A DNA stretch of 64,000 nucleotides from Gadus chalcogrammus (lineage: Eukaryota; Chordata; Actinopteri; Gadiformes; Gadidae), in assembly GCF_026213295.1 (NCBI RefSeq), contig NC_079427.1, forward strand, positions 32,305,200 to 32,369,199, written 5' to 3'. Shown here piece by piece: positions 10,805-21,958 of this stretch; positions within the stretch are counted from its first letter, which is position 1, and each line of letters begins with the position of its first letter. Under the pieces are notes generated by a model. The model was not told the origin of the DNA, did no database searches, and saw nothing but the letters and a program-made list of their open reading frames with translations. A program made the translations under genes and the position numbers.

Positions 10805-12601
10805 AGGTTGGGTACAGGATTTGCGAAACGCCAGCAGATTTTGAAAATACACAACTCAAATGGTCCTACCCCCTCTCCTTCAACGCTGACTCTGACTCCA
10901 CCCATTCCAAGTACCTGGACGCGCAATCATGCACGAGCGCGAACAGAGATGCGCGAGAGCGAGCCAGGCTAGCGTAGGTTTTCGTTTAACAACATGGCAC
11001 TACATTCAGCTGTAAATTGCACCCAGTACCGCGGGAAGTAGGGGTTTTGGGGGTGCTGCAACACCCCCTGTCCGAGGCCCTGTCTTATCACAGAAAACGA
11101 TCATTTCTAAAAACTCCGGCCAAAGTGGAGATTTCTGAAAACGCCGGTTATGTGTTGTCGTATCAACGGGGAGAAACGGGATTTTAGGTTCTGAAGCGTC
11201 ACATTATGCACCAGGAAATGCTTAACGTCATGTGAGCGTCCGCTGTACCGTATTGGTCCGAATATAAACACAAACCCCATTGTAATACGACCTATATTTG
11301 GAAAAAAGATTTGAAGACCAGATCTTGATTTCATGAATAAATAAATTGTATTAATTGAAATAATATACGAAAATAAAAAGGCATAGAATAAAACACTGCA
11401 TTGCCACTAAACAGTAGTGCAAATAGGCCGTACTGATGTGTACACCAAAGACTTCCTGACACTCCTCTGCCCCGCTGTGTTCGCTCTGGCTGTGGTCGCT
11501 CCGAACTGTTTCGGCCCGTGGCAAAGCGAGTCATCCTCGCTGCTGTCCAAGGCATGTTGAGACGCAGCATTTATTTAATGCTCATATGTCCTAGTGCTGA
11601 AAAAAGGTTACATGAAAAAGTGTGAGGGTAGTGGTGGTGCGCTAAACTTGTTCTGTGAGCAGCTGGATGTGAACCATGGTGTGAAGGAAGTGAACACAAC
11701 GATCGATTTTCAACTGTGCGCGCATGCACTGGTGTAATTGAGCTGCGCTTATATCTTTTTTTATCAATGTGACGAGTTGCGAGTCTAGTGCAGGCCGAGT
11801 TTTTTTTTTCCAGCAGCCCCTGCTGAGAATACGTTCCCACGGCTATGGTTGCACCAGATGTTATAAACATTAAACGGTCACATAAATCATTACTATTTTT
11901 AGAAAATGTATGTTTGTTTCATATAATTGTATTGGAAGTCCTGGTTTTCACTAGGGTTGCCGCGGTGTGGACATTTTCACACCGAGTAATACACTCGTCT
12001 CAACACCGGTATTACCGAGTATAAATGGTACTTTGAAACTAGGTCAACCGCCACACAAGCATCGGTTTTTAGACCCTTCTCGTCCTTCAGTTGCCGCAAA
12101 CGTTCAAAAGCAGCGCCTAGGATTATTCTTGATTTCAGTTTTTCTCTTTCAGCGTTTTTATTATCAATTACTCTCTGAAAAAGAGTTTTCCTTCTCTTTG
12201 CTGGTGGTGGTGGTGGGGATGGTGGCGTCTTGTCTGCCATGGAAATTGTCTTCTACTGCTAGGTCCAAATGTGGATTAACTAGTTCCAGTAGATACCGCA
12301 GGATAACAACAAACAGGAGCTTGCTCTGGGTCACGAGTACTGCACGAAGGGGTCGCGCGCGGGGCGAGGGGGGAGGGGGAGTGCAGTACGACCGTTTGAT
12401 TGACGTACTTACTGTCCAATGAAATTCGGTGGCAATGGAAATGATTGGCTGGAGTTTTTCGAGGCCTGCCCGTTCCACAGATGATTGACAAGTTTAATTT
12501 TCATGTCAGTACTTCTAACTCAGTGGCTGTAAGCGGGTTATGATAAGGATTTCAAGTAATTTTGCAAAAATGGCCAAAAAAGCGAATCACCTACGCAACC
12601 T
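10805..12601 (-). mobile_element. TTAA-flanked DNA transposon, inverted copy
   Basis: This is the reverse-orientation copy of 6461-8273, with TTAA on both sides (10801-10804 and 12602-12605) and AGGTTG at both ends. It is inserted in the region upstream of the BEL gag start. The two copies form inverted arms of about 1.8 kb separated by 2.5 kb. Differences by eye are few: the proline-tract length, single bases and a few short indels. Confidence 0.8.
11977..12240 (-). pseudogene. N-terminal coding remnant in inverted TTAA element
   Basis: This 87-residue frame is the counterpart of 6820-7125, with the same MADKTPPS start, a five-proline tract and the same helix-forming segment. It diverges after VDLVSK because of an indel, as expected of a non-coding copy. 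Function is unknown. Confidence 0.45.
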
Positions 12602-13108
12602 TTAAGGGTAGCTTAAAATATATTTTTGAGGTATTTGTTTGCAGCTGTATTTAACCTAATCACTCTGAGTGAAAGTAAACAAAGATATTGCCTCTTGCAA
12701 AGGTAAGCTGTAGAAACATTAAACACTTGCTAAGTGACAGCAATGCACCTTTAAATTCACAGTAATACAGTTGTCTCTTAATTTAGTTTTATATGTTTAA
12801 CAGAATGTTTACAGTGTAACCACCAACATACACAATCTCAATATCAACACAATGTAAGTATCAATGCATTTCAATTAAATTAAATAAGAAAGGGTAAGTA
12901 AACATCAACTTGTTATATGAAAATGAAAATAAAGTTTCAGTCTCTTGTGCACTTAAAGTCCGTTGGTTTAAATCAACTGTTATGAAAGATGCAGAAATGA
13001 TCCCAGTCTCTTGTGCAAAACACTTAAAGGTATTTTAGTTACAGCAAAGTTTGCGTTAAGGGCACCTTAACCGTCCTGTGGGCTTGCTCTTCTTGCAATG
13101 CTGCATTA

Positions 13109-13646
13109 CGGTGGTAGAAGATAGGGATGTCCCGATCCAGCTTTTTGCACTTCCGATCCGATACCGATATTGTAGCTTTTAGCATCGTCCGATACCGATA
13201 CCGGCCGATCCAAGCATGTATTAAAGATTAAAGATATTTACTTATTTTGTTGTACTACTCATGTTGAAAAGAGTTTTACTCTTTAGAACAACTAGCCAAC
13301 TTAATTAGGTTAGTTTGAATAATCCACAATAGTTGGTAATGAGAAGCTGACCTGTTTATTCAGGGTTAAATAAACACAAAATAGACAAAATAATAAATAG
13401 TCAAATTACCACACACACACTGAATTGGCATCAGTGCTCTGTTCTCGAACAACAAGAGTGTAAACAATATTGTAAACAATATAACATTATATATAAAAGC
13501 AACATACACAAAACCTGAGTAGAAAATAGTCAAATTACCACACACACAGTGTGCGCTAGGTGTGCTGAACAACGTGGACCGGATTTGGGGGGAAAAGCTG
13601 AAAAAAACTGGAATGGATTACCTACATTGGTGCGCTCGAAAACACA
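13109..13646. mobile_element. hAT-like DNA transposon fragment
   Basis: The start TAGGGATGTCCCGATCC followed by repeated GATCCGATACCGAT motifs is characteristic of a widespread fish hAT family. The sequence runs into the BEL LTR copy at 13647. The opposite terminus is not found next to it, so the element is interrupted or truncated. AT-rich sequence with two ACACACAC stretches fills the middle. Confidence 0.5.
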
Positions 13647-13840
13647 TGTTAAATACAGGGTTTTATTTTCCTTTCGAACCAACCTGTGAGAACTGGGTTT
13701 AAAGAGAAAAATAATTCAAATAAGTAAACACAATTAACAATATGCAAATCTTCGTTTTTTACAGCAGCACAACAGGTGCTAGATTACACCAAAAATACTC
13801 ACACACAGCCCGCAGCTCAACATCAACTTCGACATTTACA
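13647..13840 (-). repeat. BEL/Pao LTR copy (upstream side)
   Basis: Direct copy of 8608-8801. Sequence to about 14209 may be the rest of a longer LTR, since the minus strand reads TGTTAACCTCCCG there, but only the first 194 bases are supported by a second copy. Confidence 0.6.
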
Positions 13841-14298
13841 AAGTTAACTTACATAAACATATTCACGAACTTACATTGTATGCAAATCACTATCCACCAT
13901 GTCACGGAATGAAACATAAAACCAGCATACGTTCGGGCACATTCTTCATATAAACCAATAAAAGGTAAACAAACCTTTTCCACTGCTAAACTACTTAGGG
14001 AGGGAATCTTCTTTCTTGTCCTTTTGTGGCGTGTCCTTTTGTGCTTTTAGCTTTACTTTAACTTCTAGTTTATAAAAAGGGTGCTGCTTCTTTCGCGCTG
14101 TTTGGCAATGTACGTCACTTAAAGTGTGGGATCGGAAACCTATGCCGTCGGCAATTTGATCCGCCCCAATGCCATTATAAACAGTAGGAACCAAAAAACG
14201 GGAGGTTAACAAATTAAACTAACTGCCAATGTGCGGCAGTTACAGCTATACTGGCAGACAAATCCAACTTGTCAACTGGCGAGCCAATAGGAACCCCT

Positions 14299-15230
14299 CT
14301 AGTCCGTTTTCCATTTGAAAAACGGTGGGAGAGAAACACTGGCAGTCAAATCCAACTCGCCAGCCGGCAAGAGAATATTAACACCGTAGAATGGGCCCCG
14401 AATGAGACCCTGGACATGTCTAACATGTAGAAACGGACAAAGGGGCTGGGGGAAGACGAAGATGTCTTCCACCAAAACGCCTCTGAGTAGAGCCGTTAAA
14501 GCAGCCACGCCCCGTGTCGAGTGAGCTTTAATGCCCAACCGTGGTGCTAAGCCCTGCCGAGAATAGGCTAAGCAGTTTAGAGAGAGCGCGGCCCCTGCCA
14601 GCGTCGCTATAACACACAAATGACTGTTGTGTGGAGCGGAACGCGGCCGAGCGTTTCACATACATAGCCAGCGCCCGCACCGGGCACTGGAGATGCAAAT
14701 CCGCCTCCGCCTCACTAGAATGAGGCGGGGGGAGAAAAGCCTTAAGCACAATATCTCTTGACCGGAAAGAACTGTTAATGTTCTTTGGGAGGAACGCAGG
14801 ATAAGGTCTGAGCAGCGCGAAGGAGCTGTCCTCGTTAAGCAACAAGCAGCTCGGGCTGACAGACAGAGCGGTCAACTCAACGGCCCGCTTGGCAGAAACC
14901 AAAGCCAATAAAAGTGCCATCTTAAAGGACAGGGCATCCAAATGGGCCTGAGACAGAGGCTAGTCCCACGAAAGAATCTCTTGACCAGTGGATGGCTGAA
15001 GATCGGTCTTCCATCACGGCCTGCATGGCCAGCTGAAACGGCTGCCGCATCGACCTTGATTGTGGAGAAGGCAAAACCTTTTTCCAGTAAGTACTGCAGA
15101 AACGCAAGCACGCTTCCCACCTCGCATTGAGATTGGACAGCATGGTTCCTGTCACACCAATTAGAGAAAACGCCCCACTTCGGGGGAAGAGGGGCAAAGT
15201 AGGGAAGAAGTAGAAGGTGCACAAGCACTC
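14299..15230 (-). pseudogene. DIRS-1 tyrosine recombinase, broken
   Basis: Pieces at 15228-14872, 14941-14528 and 14619-14299 correspond to the recombinase of DIRS-2. The first catalytic arginine (in SAKR) and the H-x-x-R motif (HSTR) are present. The segment that carries the catalytic tryptophan in DIRS-2 is deleted, and frameshifts separate the pieces. A deletion also removes the region between the N-terminal part and the MDALSFK block. The gene cannot give an active recombinase. Confidence 0.75.
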
Positions 15231-16825
15231 TAAATAGTGTTGATAACTGCTTCAGGCAAACCTTTGCCCTGCAGGATCAACCTCTCAGGAGCCAATCCAA
15301 CAGCCGTCCCGATACATCGGGCGGGTGGGGCACTGTCCCGTGGGCCTGTGAAAGCGCATCCGATATGAACAGCACCGGTCACGGAGCCATCTGTGAGAGC
15401 GTCGCTAGCTCTGGAAACCACAGAGCTGAGCGGTGCTCCGGAGCCTCTATAATGAGTGACAATCTCTCCTGTCTGACCCGTTCCAGAAGAGGAAGGATCA
15501 GCTGGAGCGGGGGAAACACATACAAGAGAAACCGCGGCTAAGGTGTGTGTGCCAACGCATCCAAGATCCCGAGGGTTGAGAGAGAACCACCACCTGCAGT
15601 GTGTGTTGTCCCTGGACGCGAACAGGTCCACCAGAGCTGTCCCAAACCTCTGCCAGATCAATCTGACAATGTCGGGGTTGTAACCGCCACTCGTTTTGGC
15701 GGGGACCGCCGCAAGACATGAGGTTCGCCCTGAAGTTCTGGGCGCTCGCGATACGCAGGGCTCTCAGACTGAGGAGATACTGATGAGCCCAAAGTTAGAG
15801 CTCTACCGCCTTTCGGTGGAGAGCAGAGGAGCGCATTCCCCCCTGTCTGTCCTGATCAGAACGTGGCAGCCATGTACCAGGTGAAAGAAATGCAACAGCA
15901 CTTTCCTCACAGCGTCGAGTTCCAACACATTTATGTGTTGGAAGCTACTCGCCTCCGACCGAGTGAGAGAGGCACGTTCCCCCCCAACCCGTCAACGAGG
16001 CGTCCGTGAAGACCACTACGTAGGATGTCACTCTGCCCAGGGGAACACCCCTGAGAAACCGAACGGGGTACGATGAGCACCCTGAGCTGGTGTCGCTTGG
16101 GGTCCAACCGTTGGCAAGCAAACCACCGCTGGAGTCTGCGCATAAAGAGCAGACCCAGGGGAACCACGGGATGGGCGGCTGCCATCAGCCCTGACAGGCG
16201 CATGGTGGACAGTGCGGTCACATTTCTGCGAACGCAAAGTGATAGTACCAACAGGATGGCGTCTCGTCGAGGAGGCGAGAGCATCGCTTTCATGGTGGCT
16301 GAGTCTAGGCAAATGCCCAAGTAGACTATCTGCCGGCTGGGGAGCGGGGAGCTCTTTTCCCAGTTGATGGAAAAACCCAGGAAAGAGAGATGGTTTATCA
16401 CCATCATGGTGTCCCTTCTCGAAGCCTCCTCTGAGTTGCTCAGAATAAGTAGGTCGTCGAGGTAGAAGAGAACCCTCTTTCCCTAACGCCTGAGCGGTCC
16501 CAACGCCATCTCCACACACTTTGAGAAGGAGCGTGGGGCCAGGGAGTAGCCGAATGGAAGGCCCTGGTACTCGTACGCCACCCCCATAAAGGCAAAGCGG
16601 AGAAACTTCCTGTGTGCCTGCCGAACAGGGACGTGGAAGTAACATGCAAAGATCCAGAATAGGTATCTTCTTCCCTTACTTCTTGGAAACCACGAAGTAG
16701 CAGGAGTAAAACCCTAGGTGTGACTCGTGGGGGGGAACGGTAGTGATGGCCTCCTTCTCCAAGAGACGGGTCACCTCTGCTGCCAGAGCCGTGCTTACCG
16801 CTGGGTCCCGTAGCCCGATCTCTAG
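15230..16825 (-). pseudogene. DIRS-1 RT/RNase H, broken
   Basis: Overlapping fragments (16645-16028, 16407-15931, 15719-15230) match the RT thumb, RNase H and C-terminal region of DIRS-2. Relative to DIRS-2, about 85 bases are missing near 16648, with the repeat GATCCAG at the junction. The N-terminal RT block up to VPPHESHLGFYS survives near 16700, then the sequence stops near 16825 and the 5' terminal repeat follows. Gag is absent. Confidence 0.75.
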
Positions 16826-16844
16826 CAAGTCATGTTGATCAGTA

Positions 16845-17020
16845 AAATGCTGAAAGAAAACGGAGGATGAGTGGTGGTATGCGCCGCGTTATGTACACGG
16901 TGCCGTGGGAAATGTGGGCGGTGCCCACGTTGATTGGTGCATAGTTGAAATTTTCAGTGCGTGCGAGCACGGGCCAAGCCCATAAGGCAAAGCCTAGACG
17001 GCGTAGCCTACAGGAAATAG
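16845..17020 (-). repeat. DIRS-1 5' inverted terminal repeat
   Basis: It carries the inverted counterpart of the GTCTAGGCTTCGCCTTATGG block and ends in AAATAG followed by AAC (17021-17023), as at the matching end of DIRS-2. Confidence 0.8.
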
Positions 17021-17091
17021 AACCATTCCTAACTGTTGCTAGTTTGAAACATGTCATCAGAAGTAGCATAGAAATGATTTACATAAATTTG

Positions 17092-17572
17092 ATTATCTTC
17101 TGGTCCCAGTCTTCATATGCCCCGGATTACACATATGTTGTTTGTGGATTTAAATATAGAGAAAACCCAATGAGATAGAGTACAGGTCTGTATGTGACGT
17201 CACGCTCCCTGTGACTGGCATGGACAAGACCGACAATCTCCCCATCGGCATAACTGAAACTCTCCACATGCCCCGACTTAATGGTTTTCACCTCTTTCGA
17301 TGCTTTTATCCTCCCCTTGGAAAAAAGCGGTGAAGTGGAGCAGAGAGCTCGCCATGTCTGTACCGGAGCTCCAAGTGCGGGTCGTGACGTATATCATTCT
17401 CGTCGAGAGCAGCGAAGAGCTGTAGTTCACAAAGCGGCCTCACACAAAACTTAACATCATCAAACCTCTTCGCAATTTTTTTTTGTTTTCTTTGCCTGAA
17501 AATTTATCATTTACATCCACAAACAACATAAGTGTAATCCAGGGCATATAAAGACTGGGACCAGAAGATTAT
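17092..17572. repeat. fold-back element with about 63-bp inverted arms
   Basis: The arm 17092-17155 is the reverse complement of 17509-17572 at roughly 90% identity; the shared core includes CTTCTGGTCCCAGTCTT. The 353-bp loop has no convincing reading frame. It lies between DIRS-1 and DIRS-2 and looks like a MITE or fold-back sequence. I see no clear target duplication. Confidence 0.7.
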
Positions 17573-17797
17573 TACTTTCTCTCTATTGAAACCTATTCAT
17601 ATTTTTCGATCTCATAGGTCCCATGGGCTCTACCGGAAGGGGTGTGACTTTGCCACTCTATGCGGCTTTGGTCCGTGTCTCCCCAACGTGATGTCATGCA
17701 ATGCATTCTGAACGAAATGAGAATCAATAGACCCCTGAAGAATAAGTCCCGCCTCCGAGGCTCTTGGTTCCATGTTTAATTGTCTATGGAAAATAAC

Positions 17798-18180
17798 GAT
17801 AGTTATGTTATTATAACTCTAGTTCTATGATTGTAGGCGTAGCCGTCTAGGCTTCGCCTTATGGGCTTGTCCCGTGCGCGCGCTGAAAATTCAGCGCGGG
17901 CACCGCACCTATCAGCGTGGGCACCGCCCACATTTCCCACGGTATCGTGTATATAGCGCGGTGAATACCGTCGCTCATCCTCCACGCTTTTCTTTCAGCA
18001 TTTGGAGGGTACAGCAGGTGGGAAACTAGACGGCTACGCCTACAATCATAGAACTAGAGTTATAATAACATAACTATCGTTCTATTTCATGTAGGCTACG
18101 CCGTCTAGGCTTCGCCTTATGGGCTAAGGTGAAGCTGCGAGTGGAGCCCGATCAATGTACTCCTGCTGGACCCCAGTCAA
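17798..18180 (-). repeat. DIRS-2 3' terminal repeat and internal complementary region
   Basis: The block 17798-17842 is complementary to about 18030-18077. The run ATAACTATCGTTCTATTTCA near 18070-18089 equals the reverse complement of the right element end joined to the left element end through AAC. This is the circle-junction copy expected in DIRS replication. Confidence 0.85.
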
Positions 18181-18621
18181 AAAAGCCAAGGAAGTGTAAA
18201 ACACAACAGCTTAATAAAAAACTAATTCCTCCTAGATCAAGCAAGGCAATGATCAAGGGAGAAAAAAGTGAGTCTGTATTGTAAAGACTCCGGCTCTAAT
18301 CCGTGCTTCATGGAACCCATGAAAAGGAAAAGAAAAACCAGAGCAACACGGTTTCCATTAGGTCCGCTACTGCCGGGGGCGGAGCCACAGAATCCGGCTC
18401 TCCAATAAGGGGACTCTCTCGGCCGTTTTTAGAAGAAAAAACGGCGGAAGTGCCACACTGGCAAACAAAGCCACCTGACAATTGGCGAGCCAATAGAAAA
18501 ACCTCCCTAGCCTATTTTTCATTTGAAAAAAGGTGGGAGAGTTAGACTGGTAATCAAGTCCAACTCGCCAGCCGGCCAGAGGAAATTCAACCACGCCGCT
18601 TTAAAGAACATGTCTATATTC

Positions 18622-19551
18622 TTAAGCCGTAAAAGGGGTCCCGGACTCTAGCACAGAGTTGCAGAGTGAGCCCCTGGACATGTCTAACATGTACAAACGG
18701 ACAAAGGGGCCGGAGGAAGACCAAGACGCAGCCGCGCAGATGTCTTCCACCGAAACGCCCTTGAGTAGAGCCGTTGAAGCAGCCACGCTCCGTGTGGAGT
18801 GAGCTTTAACGCCCAACGGTGGCGCCAAGCCCTGCCGAGAGTAGGCTAAGCAAACACCCTCACATACCCAGCGAGAGAACCGCTGCTTAGAGAGAGCGCG
18901 GCCCCTGCTAGCGTCGCTATAACACACAAACAACTGTTGTGTGGAGCGGAACGCGGCCGAGCGATTCACGTACATAGCCAACGCCCGAACCGGGCATAGG
19001 AGATGCAACTCCGCCTCCGCCTCATCAGAATGAGGCGGGGGGTGAAAAGCCTTAAGCACAATATCCCTCGACCGAAAATAATTAGGATTAGGTCTGAGCA
19101 ACGCAAAGGAGCTGTCCTCGTTTAGCAACAAGCAACTCGGGCTGACAGACAGAGCGGTTAGCTCACCGGCCCGCTTGGCAGAAACCAAGGCCAACAAGAG
19201 TGCCGTCTTAAATGACAAGGCATCCAAGGGGGCCTGAGAAAGAGGCTCGAAAGGATCCCTGGACAATCCGCGCAACACGGTGGGGAGATCCCAGCGTGGT
19301 GTAAGCACGCGTGAAAACAGGCCTAACCCGTCTAGCCCCACGCAAGAATCTCTTGACCAGTGGATGGCTGAAGATCGGTCCACCATCACAGCCTGCATGG
19401 CCAGCCGAAACGGCTGCCGCATAGACCTTGATAGTGGAGAAGGCCAAACCTTTTTCCAATAAGTTTTGCAGAAACGAAAGCACGCTTCCCACCTCGCATT
19501 GAGATGGGACAGTGTGGTTCCTCTCACACCAATTAGAGGAAGGCGCACCAC
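18622..19551 (-). CDS. DIRS-2 tyrosine recombinase
   Basis: The 309-residue frame is a phage-integrase-type tyrosine recombinase that would insert the circular DIRS cDNA. The catalytic set is visible: R127 (SAKR), H251 and R254 (HSTR), W277 and Y287 (VRLY). It overlaps the end of the RT/RNase H frame, as in other DIRS elements, and the real start may lie slightly upstream in the 19585 frame. The DIRS-1 copy has lost the W-containing segment. This is the only intact-looking gene of the element. It is confidently assigned because it lies with DIRS RT and DIRS terminal repeats. Confidence 0.85.
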   Translation of the reverse strand: MVRLPLIGVRGTTLSHLNARWEACFRFCKTYWKKVWPSPLSRSMRQPFRLAMQAVMVDRSSAIHWSRDSCVGLDGLGLFSRVLTPRWDLPTVLRGLSRDPFEPLSQAPLDALSFKTALLLALVSAKRAGELTALSVSPSCLLLNEDSSFALLRPNPNYFRSRDIVLKAFHPPPHSDEAEAELHLLCPVRALAMYVNRSAAFRSTQQLFVCYSDASRGRALSKQRFSRWVCEGVCLAYSRQGLAPPLGVKAHSTRSVAASTALLKGVSVEDICAAASWSSSGPFVRLYMLDMSRGSLCNSVLESGTPFTA

Positions 19552-19593
19552 TTCGCCGCATAGAGGGAAGAAGTAGAAGGCGCACGAGCGCTC

Positions 19594-21696
19594 CTAATAG
19601 TGTTGATAACCATTCTCAGGCAAACCTTTGCCCTGCAGAATCAACCTCTCAGGAGCCAAACCAACAGCCGTCCCGAGACATCGGGCGGGTGGTGCACCGT
19701 CCCGTGGGCCTGTGAGAGCGCATCCGGCCTGAACGGTACTGGCCACGGCGTTGACCGCAAGAGCGCGGCCAGCTCTGGAAATCACAGAGCTGAACGGTTC
19801 TCCGGGGCCACTAATATCAGGGACAGACTCTCCTGTCTGACCCGTTCCAGAAGAGGAAGGATCAGCTGGAGCGGGGGAAACGCATACAAGAGAGCCCGCG
19901 GCCAAGGTGTGTGTGCCAACGCATCTACCCCCAACGGGGGAAGATCCCGAGGGCTGAGGGAGAACCACCACCTGCAGTGCGTGTTCTCCCTGGACGCGAA
20001 GACGTCCACCTGTGCTGTCCCGAACTTCTGCCAGATCAGTCTGACAATGTCGGGATGTAACCGCCACTCGTCTCGGCGGGGACCGCCTCGAGACATGAGG
20101 TCCGCCCCAAAGTTCTGAGCGCCCGCGATATGCAGGGCTCTCAGACTGAGGAGATCGGCTACTGATGAGCCCAAAGCCAGAGCTCGACCGCCTTTCGGTG
20201 GAGAGCAGGGGAGCGGCCGCGCACCAGGTGAAAGAAATGCAACAGCATTTACCTCACAGCGTCGAGCTCCAACACATTTAAGTGTGCTGTAGTGGGCGTG
20301 CACCACTCATCCCCGACCGAGTGAGAGAGGCACGTTCCTCACCAACCCGTCAATGAGGCGTCCGTGAAGACCACTACGTAGGACGCCACCCTGCCCAGGG
20401 GAACACCCCTGAGAAGGGCGGAGGGTCCTTTCCAATATTCCAGGTCTGGCGACACCGAACGGGAAACGAGGAGCACCCTGAGCTTGTGTCGCCTGGAGTC
20501 TAACCGTTGGCGAGCAAACCACCGCTGGAGTCTGCGCATAAAAAGCAGACCCAGGGGGACCACGGGGTGGGCAGCTGCCATCAGCCCTAACAGGCGCATG
20601 GTGGACAGTGCGGTCACGTTTCTGCGAACGCGAAAACGAGAGAGCGTCGACAGGATGGCGTCTCGCCGAGGAGGCGAAAGCATCGCAGTCATGGTGGCTG
20701 AGTCTAGGCAAAGCCCCAAGTAGACTGTCTGCCGGCTGGGGAGCGGGGAGCTCTTCTCCCAGTTGATGGCAAAACCCAGGAAGGCGAGATGGTTTATCAC
20801 CAACATGGTGTCCCTTCTCGCGGTCTCTTCTGAGTTGCTCAGAAGAAGCAGGTCATCTAGGTAGAAGAGAATCCTCTTTTCCTGACGCCTGAGCGGTTCC
20901 AACGCCGTCTCCACACACTTCGTTTCTAGAAGGTGCGCGGAGCCAGGGAATAGCCGAACGGCAGACACAGGTACTCGTATGCCATCCCCATAAAGGCAAA
21001 GCGGAGAAACTTCCTGTGCGCCTGCCGAACAGGGACGTGGAAGTAATCATCCTTGAGATCCAGGGATGTGAACCAATCGCCCTCTAGCTTTCTGAACTTC
21101 CTCGTGGCAACGGATCTGTTGAACACGCGAAGATCCAGAATAGGTCTCTTTTCCCCTGGCTTCTTGGAAACCAGGAAGTAGCGGGAATAAAACCCTAGGT
21201 GAGACTCGTGGGGGGGAACGACAGTGATGGCCCCCTTTACCAAGAGACGTGTCACCTCTGCTGCCAGAGCTCTGCTCGCAGCCGGGTCCCGTAGCGTGGT
21301 CTCCACCAACCCCATAAAGGGTGGGGGACGACGCTTGAACTGTATGGGATGGCCCATCTCAACGTGGTGTCCAACCACGATGGCAGAACGCACCGCTCTT
21401 GCCAACACGCAAAGCGGTCGGAGAGAGGGCGAACCGACAGCTGAGGAAGACCGTCCAGGAATAACCCGTATTCCTCTGCCCCTACCGCCTCCACACTGCG
21501 TGTGAGCCAAGGGGGGCTTCCCATGAAAGGGAGGAGGCTCAGGAGACGTACCAGATCCAGCCGCTGTAAAAACAATCGAGCTGTCTAGACGTCGCGCTCG
21601 TGCCCGCTGAACAGGGAGCGAGCCGACCGGCCGCCGCACCTGTGCACATGCGCTGTCCGCAGGCTGTAGCCACAGCGCGCGGACCCGTCTCCTCAC
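19594..21696 (-). pseudogene. DIRS-2 reverse transcriptase / RNase H, frameshifted
   Basis: RT starts near 21350 (block QFKRRPPPF) and runs through VPPHESHLGFYS and DLKDDYFHVPV to LAPRTF near 20940. There a short insertion brings a TAG and shifts the frame. RT continues in the 20968-20339 frame with the catalytic box YLDD (FYLDDLLLL), then RNase H (FTDASLTGW near 20345) and a long C-terminal region to 19594. A further frame change lies near 20306-20330. The polymerase signature is therefore present, but the gene is split into at least three frames. Confidence 0.85.
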
Positions 21697-21958
21697 CTAT
21701 AATGTGGGGAACTGGGAGACCGGTACTAGCGGCCGTATCCACGGGCTCGTGCAACGAGTCTCTGATCCGTCCACGAGGCTCCAAGGGACGCCGCTTCTTA
21801 GAAGCAGGTGAACCAGAGGCCATGTGGACACGCCGTCCGACCGCCACCCTACAGCCACAGGGCTGAGAGGGGGGAAGAGGCAACATGGAGGAACGCACCA
21901 CAAGCGTAGGACGCAGGTGGCCTGAGGAATATCACTCTTTAGGTACCATGTAGCCTGC

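Larger units (their letters stand above)
8608..14210 (-). mobile_element. BEL/Pao LTR retrotransposon remnant with nested insertions
   Basis: Two direct copies of a 194-bp sequence (8608-8801 and 13647-13840), each starting TGTT and ending ACA, flank a BEL-type gag on the minus strand. The copy near 13647 may extend to about 14209. Protease, RT and integrase are absent, so gag joins the low-coordinate LTR copy directly. A TTAA element (10805-12601) and a hAT fragment (from 13109) sit between gag and the upstream LTR copy. No matching target duplication is visible at the outer edges, so the pairing of the LTR copies is inferred. Confidence 0.6.
6070..17020 (-). mobile_element. DIRS-1: DIRS-type tyrosine-recombinase retrotransposon, 5'-deleted and opened by nested insertions
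   Basis: Own sequence is 6070-6460 (3' terminal repeat plus internal complementary region), about 8278-8607, and about 14210-17020 (tyrosine recombinase, RNase H, part of RT, and the 5' terminal repeat ending at 17020). It aligns by eye to DIRS-2 (17798-23477) throughout. AAC lies at both junctions (6067-6069 and 17021-17023), as in DIRS-2. The gag region is missing: RT sequence jumps to the 5' repeat near 16825. Insertions are the TTAA element at 6461-8273 and the BEL/Pao complex at 8608-14210. Confidence 0.85.
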
